Origin: Thermanaerosceptrum fracticalcis
GTDB lineage: Bacteria > Bacillota > Peptococcia > DRI-13
Assembly (NCBI RefSeq): GCF_000746025.2
Contig: NZ_CP045798.1
Location: 1-64,000 of the forward strand
Length of the DNA stretch: 64,000 nucleotides
Direction of reading: 5' to 3'
The position numbers were made by a program, and so were the translations under genes. The notes beneath the pieces were generated by a model. The model was not told the origin of the DNA. It worked only from the letters and a program-made list of their open reading frames with translations, and ran no database searches. This document shows positions 1 to 7,512 of the stretch, in pieces; position 1 is the stretch's first letter; every line of letters starts with the position of its first letter.

Positions 1-1
1 G

Positions 2-469
2 AATGCGGTAGCTGCCTCGGCGACGGCCATGAATATAGCTCTTAAATCGTCAACTGCAAGGAACGCTATGGCTGCTTCTGCGACAGCCAGAAGCGCCATT
101 ATATCCAAGCTATCGACGCTCAACGATACTACCAAGTTTTCCAAAACGACAACGCATGTGGAGTACGCAGGAAATGGTACGAATACCTATACCGCACCAG
201 CAAACTCCCTGCTTAACATTACCCAATTTTATGCTTATGATGTGGCCGCTGGTGATGCTGGCGCTGCTGGCACCGTGACCATTACGGCGGTGAATGGAAA
301 CTATCAGATTATGAATAGGTCTGACATTAACGCTTCTTACAGCACTACAACCACTTTGAACCTGAATGATATTTCAATTGGAGACTTTACAGTTTACCGT
401 AACCTTAGCGGCACATATCCAGGGGATGTTAGGCACAAAGTGTCCTTCACTATCTACACTGCCATTTAA
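2..469 (+). CDS. Phage tail-fibre-like protein, 3' part (cut by window edge)
   Basis: The reading frame is open to the left edge, so only the C-terminal part is seen. An internal ATG at 29 is not taken as the start because the frame continues upstream with the same repeat. The first residues form short alanine/serine-rich repeats (NAVAASATAMNI, then NAMAASATARSAI), a pattern common in phage tail-fibre stalks. A Thr/Asn-rich beta-type domain of about 110 residues follows. The stop is followed 3 bases later by the GGAGGGGAG ribosome site of the next gene. It is the first of a rightward run of phage late genes ending in lysis functions. The tail-fibre role is inferred from composition and position. 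Confidence 0.6.
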   Translation, partial: NAVAASATAMNIALKSSTARNAMAASATARSAIISKLSTLNDTTKFSKTTTHVEYAGNGTNTYTAPANSLLNITQFYAYDVAAGDAGAAGTVTITAVNGNYQIMNRSDINASYSTTTTLNLNDISIGDFTVYRNLSGTYPGDVRHKVSFTIYTAI

Positions 470-481
470 GGAGGGGAGAAT

Positions 482-718
482 ATGGCTTATTTTGTTGAAT
501 TTGACGCAACGAATGGCATATGCTTGGCTGTACACGAAACGGAAAAGGAAGTGCACCAGGTGCAAGAGGGTTCAATAATAAGGGAAGTGAGCCCTGAAAT
601 CGCTCAAAGCATTCTAGACGGTGACCGACCGCTTTGGTTCTACAAACTTGACCCAAATGGAGAAATAAAACAGCTTACCGAAGAAGAATATTTGGAAATT
701 GTTGCTATACAGAAATAG
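482..718 (+). CDS. Small hypothetical phage protein (78 aa)
   Basis: The ATG follows a good GGAGGGGAG ribosome site. The protein is acidic, soluble and has no membrane segment. It begins MAYFVEFDATNG and ends with a Glu-rich segment (LTEEEYLEI). Genes of this size and composition often follow tail-fibre genes in Firmicutes prophages, sometimes as fibre chaperones or XkdX-region proteins. I do not recognise a family. Its stop overlaps the AGGAGG site of the next small reading frame, so the two are probably co-translated. Confidence 0.6.
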   Translation: MAYFVEFDATNGICLAVHETEKEVHQVQEGSIIREVSPEIAQSILDGDRPLWFYKLDPNGEIKQLTEEEYLEIVAIQK

Positions 719-730
719 GAGGTGTTGCCC

Positions 731-838
731 ATGCCCGGCCCTGAACTTGCCCAGTACGGCATTGCTTTTTTTCGCCGTAGCTGGGCTTATCGGGGCGGGC
801 ACAGGTGCATAGTTGGATTAAAATGCGTAATAAAATAA
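731..838 (+). CDS. Very small phage ORF (35 aa), possibly frameshifted
   Basis: An AGGAGG site at 717-722 lies 8 bases before this ATG, so translation is likely to start here. The first 14 residues (MPGPELAQYGIAFF) are followed in frame by an Arg-rich tail. If one T is skipped in the T7 run, the frame instead continues as a short hydrophobic peptide ending AVAGLIGAGTGA and a TAG stop. That alternative looks like a tiny membrane peptide, so either the gene is frameshifted or a short 35-residue product is made. No family is recognised. Confidence 0.35.
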   Translation: MPGPELAQYGIAFFRRSWAYRGGHRCIVGLKCVIK

Positions 839-890
839 AAGTATGCTAAAAAAACTTAAAGTATGCTAAAATACTTATGGAGATGATAAC

Positions 891-1127
891 ATGCTTATTG
901 TGAAAGCTGGCCGTTTTAAAAGACACTTACTATCCATGGGTTTCTACGGAAGAGATACTATAAAAATATTTCGTGACGAAATAATGAGCTTAAAAAAAGG
1001 CGATACTGCAGAGATAACCGGTACCTGGGGGCCGCATGGGATTTATAAAGACGTGCAGTTCCCGCAATTTAGGTATCCAATCCCATTAACTGACAGAGAA
1101 ATTAATATTCTTTTTAAAAGCCTGTGA
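891..1127 (+). CDS. Small hypothetical protein (78 aa)
   Basis: The ATG follows a GGAGATGATAAC ribosome site. The product is basic at the N-terminus (KAGRFKRH) and has no membrane segment or recognised motif. The 50 bases upstream are very AT-rich and contain two imperfect direct copies of AAGTATGCTAAAA, which could be a regulatory site. The gene lies between tail and lysis genes of the prophage. Confidence 0.5.
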   Translation: MLIVKAGRFKRHLLSMGFYGRDTIKIFRDEIMSLKKGDTAEITGTWGPHGIYKDVQFPQFRYPIPLTDREINILFKSL

Positions 1128-1159
1128 AATGCGGCCTAATGTACAATATGAGGTGTGTC

Positions 1160-1273
1160 ATGATACCATGCGCTACATGCTGGAAGAAAAAATATTGTGA
1201 CGTAGCGGGGCAGTTGATATACGACTGCCCTTTTTATGCCGAAGAAAAGCCGCCCGAAAATGGGCGGCTTTAA
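1160..1273 (+). CDS. Tiny Cys-rich protein (37 aa)
   Basis: This short frame starts with ATG after a weak GAGGTGTG site. It has four cysteines in two groups (CATC near the N-terminus, then two single cysteines), a pattern that could bind zinc. Its stop codon is inside the leader of the following peptidase gene. Similar 35-45-residue CxxC proteins sit in front of lysis genes in clostridial prophages, but I cannot name a family. Coding status is uncertain because of the small size. Confidence 0.4.
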   Translation: MIPCATCWKKKYCDVAGQLIYDCPFYAEEKPPENGRL

Positions 1274-1298
1274 TATACCCAGAAAGGGGTTGAGTGAG

Positions 1299-2264
1299 AT
1301 GAATAACTTTATACCTGGTGTAATACCTTCTCCCCCGGACCCACGGGACTGGCAGTATGCAAAACTGACCAGTCCTATTTCTTTGCCCCGGAAGTACCGA
1401 TGCAAAATTATACCGCTACCTCCTCGGGACCAAGGCCCGAAAGGAACCTGTGTCGGCCAGGCCGGAGCAAATACAAACGAGATATTACAATATAAAGAGA
1501 GAGGCACAGCAGAAAGACTCTCATCCCTGTATATCTATTCAATGTGCAAGCAACTGGACGGGTACCCGGATATGGAAGGAACCTTTCTTCGAGTCCTCAT
1601 GAAAGTGCTTACCAAGTACGGGGCACCACCTGAAAACAAAATGCCTTACTTCACTACCTGGACCGTTCCCCCTATTCCTTCCGATACAATTCACGCTTTG
1701 GCCAGGCCCAACCGGGTTAAAACTTATGCTAAAGTGCAAACCGAGCGTGAATTAAAACAGGCCCTTGTCGAACAGGGACCTGTGCCCATTGCTATGATGA
1801 TTACCTCAGATTTTTTCAATGCCCAAAATGGTGTAGTGCCCAAAGAGGCAAGCGGTACGCTCCTGGGCGGTCATGCCATGACGCTGATTGGCTATGACGA
1901 TGATGCCAGACTGTATGAAGTGATAAACTCCTGGGGATATCATCCCTGCACAAAGCAGGGACATAACTTTATACCTTATGAATTGTTACATAAACCTTCC
2001 CTGGCCATGGACCTGCCTATTCCTGTGCTTATGGAAGCTTTTTCTGTAGTTGATATGATTGAAATACGCCTTCCACGGGATGTAACGATATCTGATCGTT
2101 ATATCGGCCTCAAACTGAACGGTGAATACATAGACCTTGACATTCCCGCTGTCATCATAGAAGACGTTGGCAGGGCATATTTCCCGATTCGGGAATTAGA
2201 AAAATTAGGCTTTGAGGTTCAGTGGGTAGAAAGTACTTCTACCATAGAACTGAAAACAAAGTAG
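1299..2264 (+). CDS. Papain-like (C1 family) cysteine peptidase with C-terminal CuAO-type domain
   Basis: The protein has 321 residues. The start ATG at 1299 is chosen because AAAGGGG lies 9 bases upstream; a longer frame from 1236 overlaps the preceding tiny gene. The papain-fold active site is visible: the Cys motif (KGTCVGQAGA, about residue 50), the His motif (GGHAMTLIGYDDD) and the Asn motif (VINSWG). The last 55 residues (LNGEYIDLDIPAV, then YFPIRELEKLGFEV) resemble the copper-amine-oxidase-N-like domain used as a surface-binding module in Firmicutes. No signal peptide is seen. It sits just before the XhlA-like, endolysin and holin genes, so it may act on the cell surface or be carried in the virion. 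Substrate is unknown. Confidence 0.75.
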   Translation: MNNFIPGVIPSPPDPRDWQYAKLTSPISLPRKYRCKIIPLPPRDQGPKGTCVGQAGANTNEILQYKERGTAERLSSLYIYSMCKQLDGYPDMEGTFLRVLMKVLTKYGAPPENKMPYFTTWTVPPIPSDTIHALARPNRVKTYAKVQTERELKQALVEQGPVPIAMMITSDFFNAQNGVVPKEASGTLLGGHAMTLIGYDDDARLYEVINSWGYHPCTKQGHNFIPYELLHKPSLAMDLPIPVLMEAFSVVDMIEIRLPRDVTISDRYIGLKLNGEYIDLDIPAVIIEDVGRAYFPIRELEKLGFEVQWVESTSTIELKTK

Positions 2265-2279
2265 GAGGGGAGGGTTTCC

Positions 2280-2549
2280 ATGACCGAACAGTGGTACAAC
2301 AACAAAGAGCTTTTTGAAATGATTCAGGAGCTCAAGACAGAGATAAAACTCACTACGACAGAAATGGCCCGGACCCGGGAGATTGTAGCAAAGTACAACG
2401 GCATAAGAGAACAGATAGAAGCCTGCAAGGACAAAATCGAGGCTATCGAGCACCAGGCCCAGGGACGGTACTCATTCGGCAAAGCAATACGGGAATGGGG
2501 AGGCTGGCTTGTTGCCATCGCCTCCTTTTTGTATGCGGTATTGAGGTGA
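2280..2549 (+). CDS. XhlA-like lysis accessory protein
   Basis: This 89-residue protein has a helical, probably coiled-coil N-terminal two thirds (repeated Glu/Lys heptads, residues about 8-60) and one C-terminal transmembrane segment (WLVAIASFLYAVLR). That is the layout of the XhlA/haemolysin family found in PBSX-like lysis cassettes, where it works with a holin and an endolysin at the membrane. A GGAGGGGAGGG ribosome site precedes the ATG. It overlaps nothing and is followed 5 bases later by the endolysin. Confidence 0.7.
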   Translation: MTEQWYNNKELFEMIQELKTEIKLTTTEMARTREIVAKYNGIREQIEACKDKIEAIEHQAQGRYSFGKAIREWGGWLVAIASFLYAVLR

Positions 2550-2554
2550 CGAAA

Positions 2555-3211
2555 ATGAAGACACTTCCTCTGAAAAATCCCCGCATCTCCCAGGAATATG
2601 GACGCAAAAGCGCCAGCTACAAAAAGGGCTATCATACTGGTATTGACCTGGTAGCCGGTGAAAATAACAAATATGTATACTCTGCAGGGTCAGGAACGGT
2701 TTTGCGTGCTAGATACCAGTCCGGTCCAAAGGGAGCAGATCCATCAGGTTGGGGAAACTATGTGATAGTACGCCAAAAGGATGGGCACGATGTGCTGTAT
2801 GCACACTTATCACAGGTATTGGTCGTCCCCGGAGTTGAAATATCGGAAGGCGAAGCCCTGGGTTTGCAAGGCAGCACAGGCAACAGCACTGGACCTCATC
2901 TTCACTTTGAAGTATGGTCCGGCTCCTGGGAGAACAGAAACGATATTAACCCGGCCGACTACCTGGGCATAAAAAATGATGTGGGCCCCGTGGAACACAT
3001 TCGGAAGGAGGAAAAAGAAAATGTTGAAAGGGTTGAGGTGGTAGAGAGGGGGAAGGTTTTCGATGCCATTCGCCACAACGGCAAGGTGTACGTGGAGCTA
3101 AGAGCATACGCCGAGCGGGACGGGAAAAAAGTAGACTGGGACGAAAGCATCAAAATGGCCATTGTTTCCGGTGGAAAACTGGAAGAAATAAAAGAAATAT
3201 TGCAAGAGTAA
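2555..3211 (+). CDS. M23-family peptidase, probable phage endolysin
   Basis: The product has 218 residues. ATG 2555 follows GAGGTGA; the longer frame from 2495 lies inside the previous gene. The LytM/M23 zinc site is seen: the HTGIDLVAG motif (first His and Asp), the second active-site His in a YAHLSQ segment, and the HLHFEVW motif. M23 enzymes cut peptide cross-links in peptidoglycan. About 70 C-terminal residues after the catalytic domain are Lys/Glu-rich and may bind the wall; an identical segment type is not recognised. No signal peptide, which fits release through the downstream holin. Confidence 0.85.
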   Translation: MKTLPLKNPRISQEYGRKSASYKKGYHTGIDLVAGENNKYVYSAGSGTVLRARYQSGPKGADPSGWGNYVIVRQKDGHDVLYAHLSQVLVVPGVEISEGEALGLQGSTGNSTGPHLHFEVWSGSWENRNDINPADYLGIKNDVGPVEHIRKEEKENVERVEVVERGKVFDAIRHNGKVYVELRAYAERDGKKVDWDESIKMAIVSGGKLEEIKEILQE

Positions 3212-3244
3212 CAGCAAAACATTCGACTGTGAGGAGGTGATAAT

Positions 3245-3493
3245 ATGGAGTCTTTGTACGGCGTGGCTATCGTACCGCTCATTATAGCGGCCATTGCTCT
3301 GCTAAAAGGCATCATTCCTGAGCCAGCCCATAAATACATGGGCCTGGTAGCCTGGGCCTTGGGCATAGCTATAGCTTTTGCCTATGGTGTTCAGGAAGGC
3401 TGGGAGCCGTTGCAGTGCGTTGTCGTAGGGTCGGCAGTGGGCCTGTCGGCTGCTGGGCTGTATTCGGCCCAGAAGAACGCCAGGGAAGTGTAA
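3245..3493 (+). CDS. Holin-like protein
   Basis: This 82-residue protein has two or three hydrophobic helices (VAIVPLIIAAIALLKGII; YMGLVAWALGIAIAFAYG; CVVVGSAVGLSAAGLYS) and a short charged C-terminus, the usual layout of phage holins. The start follows GGAGGTGATAAT. Its position right after the M23 endolysin supports a role in permeabilising the membrane for lysis. Confidence 0.75.
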   Translation: MESLYGVAIVPLIIAAIALLKGIIPEPAHKYMGLVAWALGIAIAFAYGVQEGWEPLQCVVVGSAVGLSAAGLYSAQKNAREV

Positions 3494-3528
3494 AATTTAA
3501 TACTTCTATATCTAGTGTGTGCAAAAAT

Positions 3529-3551
3529 AAAAGGCGACTCCCGCCTTTTTT
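3529..3551 (+). terminator. Rho-independent terminator after holin gene
   Basis: An 8-bp perfect stem (AAAAGGCG with CGCCTTTT, loop of 5) is followed by T's. It closes the rightward phage late operon. Confidence 0.8.
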
Positions 3552-3971
3552 TGCCCACCAGGGAAGAAAGGGAAGGATCTGGAACTGCTCAACGACCCTA
3601 AGTATGACGGTATCTTTATGGGCCTGCGGGCAGAAGAAAGCAGGCCCAGGAGAATCTCTCTTTACACTCGGCAAGACAAAGGCCTCCCTCCTTTTTGTCA
3701 CAGATATACCACGGGAAAAAGACGCAATATGATACGTTGTTGTCCCCTGGCTCAGTGGACCACGGAAGACGTAGGGGGATATATTCTGCAACACGGTATC
3801 CCGTTTCTTGATTGGTATGCTTTGCATGATGAAGGTTTTAAAGAGCGCACCACTGCCCGCCTGACGGGGGACTCAGTGCGGCAAAACTCGCTTTTCTGGC
3901 TAAAAAAACACAAACCGGAAAACTTCAATATTCTCGCCCAAAGGTTCCCGGAATTCAGAATGTACGTATGA
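3552..3971 (+). pseudogene. PAPS-reductase-like protein, N-terminally truncated remnant
   Basis: The open frame reads through from the terminator and shows typical phosphoadenosine-phosphosulfate reductase family segments: YDGIFMGLRAEES, then RRNMIRCCPLAQWTTEDV, and a C-terminal RLTGDSVRQN region. The N-terminal half, including the nucleotide-binding P-loop, is missing, and no ribosome site fits the first in-frame ATG codons (3618, 3729). Phages often carry full-length proteins of this family in DNA-modification or sulfur metabolism roles. Here only about 140 C-terminal residues survive behind the lysis terminator, so it is probably not functional. Confidence 0.6.
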
Positions 3972-3975
3972 GAAA

Positions 3976-4008
3976 GGGGTAGGCACAATGCCTACCCCAA
4001 TTTTTTTT
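3976..4008 (+). terminator. Terminator between convergent phage genes
   Basis: A perfect 10-bp stem (GGGGTAGGCA / TGCCTACCCC) with a 3-base loop is followed by AATTTTTTTT. It lies between the rightward remnant and the leftward operon and is strongest for the + strand. Confidence 0.85.
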
Positions 4009-4015
4009 GTAATAT

Positions 4016-4429
4016 TCATTTGTTCTTGGCCCAGAATTCATCAGACATTTTGGCCAACGTATATGCCTGGAATTCTGTAAGCTCAGATATTTTTTTGGCC
4101 AGGTCAGGGGCGGATACTTCCCATTTTGCCCCCAGCCCTTCATATTTGTCGGCATCCTCAACCTGGGCCGCAAGTAGATTTTTAACGGGGAATTGATCTG
4201 CTAAAATTAGCGATGAATTAAGCATGTCATAAATGTAGCTTAATTCATTTTCTGAGAATAGATGAAGAATTTCTTTTTTTGTCCTTGATAACATAGCGGA
4301 GAAATCCGTGATGATTTCTTCCGCTTTTGTTGAGAAATTCTCCAACCCGTGGTTGCGGGAAGGAAACTCCTCTACAATTTTTATTGTCTCATCGGCGAAT
4401 GAAACGCTTGTTTTTTTTCTGGCTGCCAT
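4016..4429 (-). CDS. Hypothetical protein with RHH-like N-terminus (137 aa)
   Basis: The N-terminus (MAARKKTSVSFADETIKIVEEF) is basic and fits a short beta strand plus helix as in ribbon-helix-helix DNA-binding proteins; the rest is helical and acidic. It is the last gene of the leftward operon and has a good AAGGAGAG-type site before its ATG. The DNA-binding idea rests only on the N-terminal pattern. No family is recognised. Confidence 0.55.
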   Translation of the reverse strand: MAARKKTSVSFADETIKIVEEFPSRNHGLENFSTKAEEIITDFSAMLSRTKKEILHLFSENELSYIYDMLNSSLILADQFPVKNLLAAQVEDADKYEGLGAKWEVSAPDLAKKISELTEFQAYTLAKMSDEFWAKNK

Positions 4430-4461
4430 AAAATCTCTCCTTTTTTATAAGTAAGGCTGGA

Positions 4462-5310
4462 TTAAACCAGCCTTACTAAGTCATATTTTCCGAGAAAGTT
4501 TCTAACAGCGATTGCCTCACACGGCTCATCAAGGCCAGGGGCCTCTGTGAGCCAGACAACTTCTGCCTGGAAGCCTTTGGAGATAAGTTCCTCAACCATC
4601 TCTAAGGCTTCCTCACTCGGGCAGGAACGGGACTTCCAGGAAAATTCGTCATCGAAGTCGACCTGGTAACCAGGGGCCTCCATTTCTGCCCTTTCGGTCA
4701 CATACTGCCGTTGACAGTCGTAACCGAGGGCGAAGGCCCTCTTGAGGAAGTCGCTGCCGTGGGCTTGTATCCACGCAGCTTTTTCCTCTGCTGCCGCTTT
4801 TTTCTCAGCGGCAGCTTTTTCTTCGGCTTCTTTTTTTCGTGCCGCTTCTTCTGCAACACGTTTTTCTTTTTCGGCCAAGCATAAGGCCATGTCGGCCTCA
4901 TGTTTGGCCATCAGCCGGTCGTACTCTGGCTGTAGCTCGGCCCGGCGGGCGGCCAGTTTTTCCCGACGGGCTTTTTCCCAGGCGATGAGATCGCCCGGGC
5001 TTTGAGGTGCGGAAAAATAGTATGTCCCGCTCCAACCTTGATAAACCTCCTTTATTTGAGGAGGTTCCGGCATAATCACCCCATACGGGGTGATTTGCCC
5101 CGACTTGCCTGGCTTAATTTCCAGGTCTAAGGGTAGTTTCCCGGTGAGGTCCAGAATCACCTCACCGTTGGAGTTGACTTTCGCCAGCTCCAGGACTTCT
5201 GGAGTGACCTCACACTCTAGAACCTGCTCCTCCTTACCGTTGCCTCCGGCAAGGATAGAGGCTTTACGCCCCTCCTCGTTGAGAAGGTAATAAATTTTTG
5301 CTTTAGTCAT
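4462..5310 (-). CDS. Hypothetical coiled-coil phage protein (282 aa)
   Basis: Three regions are visible: an N-terminal domain of about 110 residues, a long Ala/Glu/Lys-rich helix (about residues 110-180, with runs such as AEEKAAAEKKAAAEEK) that should form a coiled coil, and a C-terminal domain of about 95 residues with two cysteines. No catalytic motif is seen. The ATG follows AAAGGAGTAAAC. It is the middle gene of the leftward operon. Function unknown. Confidence 0.6.
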   Translation of the reverse strand: MTKAKIYYLLNEEGRKASILAGGNGKEEQVLECEVTPEVLELAKVNSNGEVILDLTGKLPLDLEIKPGKSGQITPYGVIMPEPPQIKEVYQGWSGTYYFSAPQSPGDLIAWEKARREKLAARRAELQPEYDRLMAKHEADMALCLAEKEKRVAEEAARKKEAEEKAAAEKKAAAEEKAAWIQAHGSDFLKRAFALGYDCQRQYVTERAEMEAPGYQVDFDDEFSWKSRSCPSEEALEMVEELISKGFQAEVVWLTEAPGLDEPCEAIAVRNFLGKYDLVRLV

Positions 5311-5483
5311 GGTTGTTTACTCCTTTCTGGGCGGTTTCCACCCGCCCCGCCAGCACTCGCTGACGACCAGAATCGCCTGACTGGTGGCAGTGTATTTTTT
5401 GGGGCACCTGCCCTTTAGCGTGGCAAGGCAAGAAAAGGCATAAACTTCTCTTGCCTTGGCCCCGGCCTGCACGGGGACTGCAC

Positions 5484-5927
5484 CTAGCGGGCTGATTCAG
5501 TTAGTTCATCTGCAGAGATTTTTCCCTGCAGGTATTCTTGCGCCCTGGCTTTTGCCCTAGTATCGTTAATTGATGCAACCTCTTTCAGCTGGCCGTCTAC
5601 GGTAACAATATACCAAGCTCTGTAGTCGTTTTTCCAGCTACCGCCGGTGCGCATCTCAATGATGTCACCGGCCTTGGCTGAGAAGTCACCGCTGACAGTA
5701 ACTTCTTTTTTCCCGTAATTCCTCGAGAGTGGATAAAAATCCCTCTCTATTTTTTCGTTGGACCAGAAGAGACGTGCTACATATGGAGTACCTTTCCTTG
5801 GGTCGCTGGTAGCTTCAAATTTTAATACGAAAGTTTCTTTTTGTTCCCTTTGCCTTTCGGCTAATATTTCTTGTGCTTTTTGAACAAGGGTTTGCAGTTC
5901 CTCTGTAGTCATTAATTCTAAGTTCAT
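5484..5927 (-). CDS. Hypothetical phage protein (147 aa)
   Basis: ATG at 5927 is chosen because GGAAAGGAG lies just upstream; a longer frame from 5969 lacks a site. The N-terminus is a short helix (LMTTEELQTLVQKAQEILAE), followed by a beta-rich domain of about 100 residues. It is the first gene behind the consensus promoter at 6026-6054. The family is not recognised. Confidence 0.6.
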   Translation of the reverse strand: MNLELMTTEELQTLVQKAQEILAERQREQKETFVLKFEATSDPRKGTPYVARLFWSNEKIERDFYPLSRNYGKKEVTVSGDFSAKAGDIIEMRTGGSWKNDYRAWYIVTVDGQLKEVASINDTRAKARAQEYLQGKISADELTESAR

Positions 5928-6025
5928 CGTTTCTCCTTTCCGGGCCCACTTGGTCCCGTCCGGCTCCACTCGGTGCCGGGGCGCATTTTCCGGAAGCGCC
6001 TACTCCGAATTTTGTCTACGTATAT

Positions 6026-6054
6026 ACTATACCACCACGATAACACCATGTCAA
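6026..6054 (-). promoter_or_regulatory. Consensus sigma-A promoter for leftward phage operon
   Basis: On the minus strand TTGACA (6049-6054) and TATAGT (6026-6031) are separated by exactly 17 bases. It lies about 100 bases upstream of the 5484-5927 gene. The remaining non-coding DNA from 6055 to 6368 is AT-rich and shows no other feature. Confidence 0.85.
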
Positions 6055-6368
6055 CACCAAAAACAAATATTTTTTAAAAATTTTTTCCAATATGATTAAT
6101 GGCTGGCCAAATGGGGCCAGTTTTTTTGTTTTTAGGACATACAAATACCTTACCACCCTATTTTTCTTTGATTGTAGGCCATTCTGAGAAGCCGTTTTTT
6201 TTCCTTGCTACATAAGAGAACAGGCGAAACTATATAACAGAATTGAGGAAAAGGGCAGGGGGAAAAGTAAAATGCCGGTGGTAGAGGAAAAAGTAACGTG
6301 CCTGGAGGATTACACGGAAAAAACTAGAATGTTTAAAAAATAGATTATTTATGAAAGGCGGTTTGTAA

Positions 6369-6602
6369 ATGGATGATTGGATTTTTGGTGCATTAATTGC
6401 CGGGGCAATTTCTGGCGCAATACCAATGTTTTTGGGAGCATCCAAAAATAAATTGGGATTAGGTTTTGCCGGGTTTATGTCTTGTATTGTTTCTGCCTTA
6501 ATACTAGGGCTACTTTTAGCAATTCCTGTATCCGGTATATTTGTGTGGTTAATATCTAAAAATAGCAATCAAGTAAGCAAAGAAAATCAAAAAGGCGGGT
6601 AA
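6369..6602 (+). CDS. Small membrane protein (77 aa)
   Basis: Two hydrophobic helices (FGALIAGAISGAIPMFLGA and a second around residues 38-62) are joined by a short GASKNKLG loop, and the C-terminus is polar. GAAAGGCGG lies 9 bases before the ATG. A terminator follows at once. It may be a lysogeny gene of the prophage because it lies between the phage operon and the tRNA, but no family is recognised. Confidence 0.6.
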   Translation: MDDWIFGALIAGAISGAIPMFLGASKNKLGLGFAGFMSCIVSALILGLLLAIPVSGIFVWLISKNSNQVSKENQKGG

Positions 6603-6620
6603 TCCCCGCCTTGGTTTTTT
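6592..6620 (+). terminator. Terminator at prophage end
   Basis: An 8-bp stem (AAGGCGGG / CCCGCCTT) with a 5-base loop overlaps the last codons of the small membrane protein gene and is followed by GGTTTTTT. Confidence 0.8.
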
Positions 6621-6661
6621 GTCTGGCATTTGTCTGGCATTTGGTATTTTTCCTGCCAGAC
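6621..6661. repeat. Tandem 11-bp repeats plus inverted copy near tRNA 3' end (candidate integrase arm sites)
   Basis: GTCTGGCATTT occurs twice in perfect tandem (6621-6631, 6632-6642), and the inverted core TGCCAGAC follows at 6654-6661, about 20 bp from the tRNA 3' end. Short direct and inverted repeats beside a tRNA are typical of phage attachment regions where integrase arm domains bind. The assignment is inferred from position. Confidence 0.45.
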
Positions 6662-6681
6662 TAAAAATCCCTGAAAGTCAG

Positions 6682-6768
6682 TGGTGCCGCGGAAGGGACT
6701 TGAACCCCCACGATCTTGCGACCGGCAGATTTTGAGTCTGCTGCGTCTGCCAATTCCGCCACCGCGGC
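6682..6768 (-). tRNA. tRNA-Leu (anticodon CAA)
   Basis: The minus-strand sequence folds as a class II tRNA: acceptor GCCGCGG / CCGCGGC, D-loop GGCGGAATTGG, anticodon stem GCAGA/TCTGC with loop CTCAAAA (anticodon CAA, reading UUG), a long variable arm, a T-loop GGTTCAAGTCC, discriminator A and an encoded CCA. Its 3' end points left toward the phage genes, so it is the likely integration site. Confidence 0.95.
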
Positions 6769-6870
6769 ATATTCATTTTGAATGCAGAAATTATTGTACC
6801 AAAGAACATAGATACTGTCAACATGCCAAGATATGGATTTTGCCAAGACATGAAGTGTGCCAAAATATGG

Positions 6871-6899
6871 AAAAGGAGAAGGTTAGGCCTTCTCCTTTT
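6871..6899 (-). terminator. Terminator of leftward small-gene cluster
   Basis: A perfect 12-bp stem (AAAAGGAGAAGG / CCTTCTCCTTTT) with a 5-base loop lies just after the stop of the 6904-7071 gene. The U-rich part is within the stem. Confidence 0.7.
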
Positions 6900-6903
6900 C
6901 CTC

Positions 6904-7071
6904 TTAGTCTACGCGTACCCGGGTACTTTTACGTCTTTCCGTTTCTTTGACAGCAGCTTTAGCCATCTCTGGATCGATAAAGGCGGCTGCCGTTTCATAG
7001 GAATAGGTGGTGGTATCAATATCTTCTCCCAACATGGGTAAATCTTGAGGAACTGTACGGTCCTGATCCAT
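6904..7071 (-). CDS. Small hypothetical protein (55 aa)
   Basis: ATG 7071 is used because GGAGG lies 7 bases upstream; a longer frame from 7098 has no site. The protein is polar, starts MDQDRTVPQDLP and ends with a basic RRKSTRVRVD tail. No membrane segment or known motif is seen. It is the last of three leftward small genes that may be sporulation-associated, judged only by size and composition. Confidence 0.5.
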   Translation of the reverse strand: MDQDRTVPQDLPMLGEDIDTTTYSYETAAAFIDPEMAKAAVKETERRKSTRVRVD

Positions 7072-7107
7072 CAGGTTACCTCCTGTATGGGATAGCAATT
7101 TCCTCAG

Positions 7108-7440
7108 TTATTTGCCGGTGGTGTTTTTGTTGTTTTTACCGGCGTTCATGATTTTGTTTACGCCCAGTTCGGAGGCAGTTTCCTGACCAAAGTTACCAAC
7201 ATTGGTTGTAGTGGATGTTCTGGGGCTGGTGGTGGTGTTACCTTTACCGGCATTCATAACCTTATTAACGCCCAGTTCACTGGCGGCTTCCTGACCATAG
7301 TTACCGGTGGTTTTACCAGTAGTGGTTGTTTGAGTAGTAGTTGTTGTGCCTTTTCCAGCACCCATTACTTTTTGTACACCCAGTTCAGAAGCAGTCTCTT
7401 GTTTAAAGTTTTTACCAGTAGTTTTGTTGTTACCAGCCAT
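7108..7440 (-). CDS. Three-repeat small protein, SASP-gamma-like in style (110 aa)
   Basis: Three near-identical repeats of about 33 residues are seen. Each has the core QETASELGVNKVMNAGK (with single changes) and is joined by Thr-rich linkers. The layout, with an aromatic residue, then QE-ASE, recalls gamma-type small acid-soluble spore proteins, which are amino-acid stores with tandem FASET repeats, but the core ELGV also resembles alpha/beta SASPs. The family is therefore not certain. A GGAGG ribosome site precedes the ATG. Confidence 0.55.
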   Translation of the reverse strand: MAGNNKTTGKNFKQETASELGVQKVMGAGKGTTTTTQTTTTGKTTGNYGQEAASELGVNKVMNAGKGNTTTSPRTSTTTNVGNFGQETASELGVNKIMNAGKNNKNTTGK

Positions 7441-7512
7441 TTTTTAACCTCCTAAATATAAATAGTTTAATCTTTTATGCAATGACAAGAACTCTTGTCC
7501 GGATGCCTAGGG

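Noticed and set aside
4742-5005. Plus-strand Ala/Ser-rich frame
   Set aside because: It is the reverse of the Ala/Glu/Lys coiled coil of the minus-strand gene, a common artefact.
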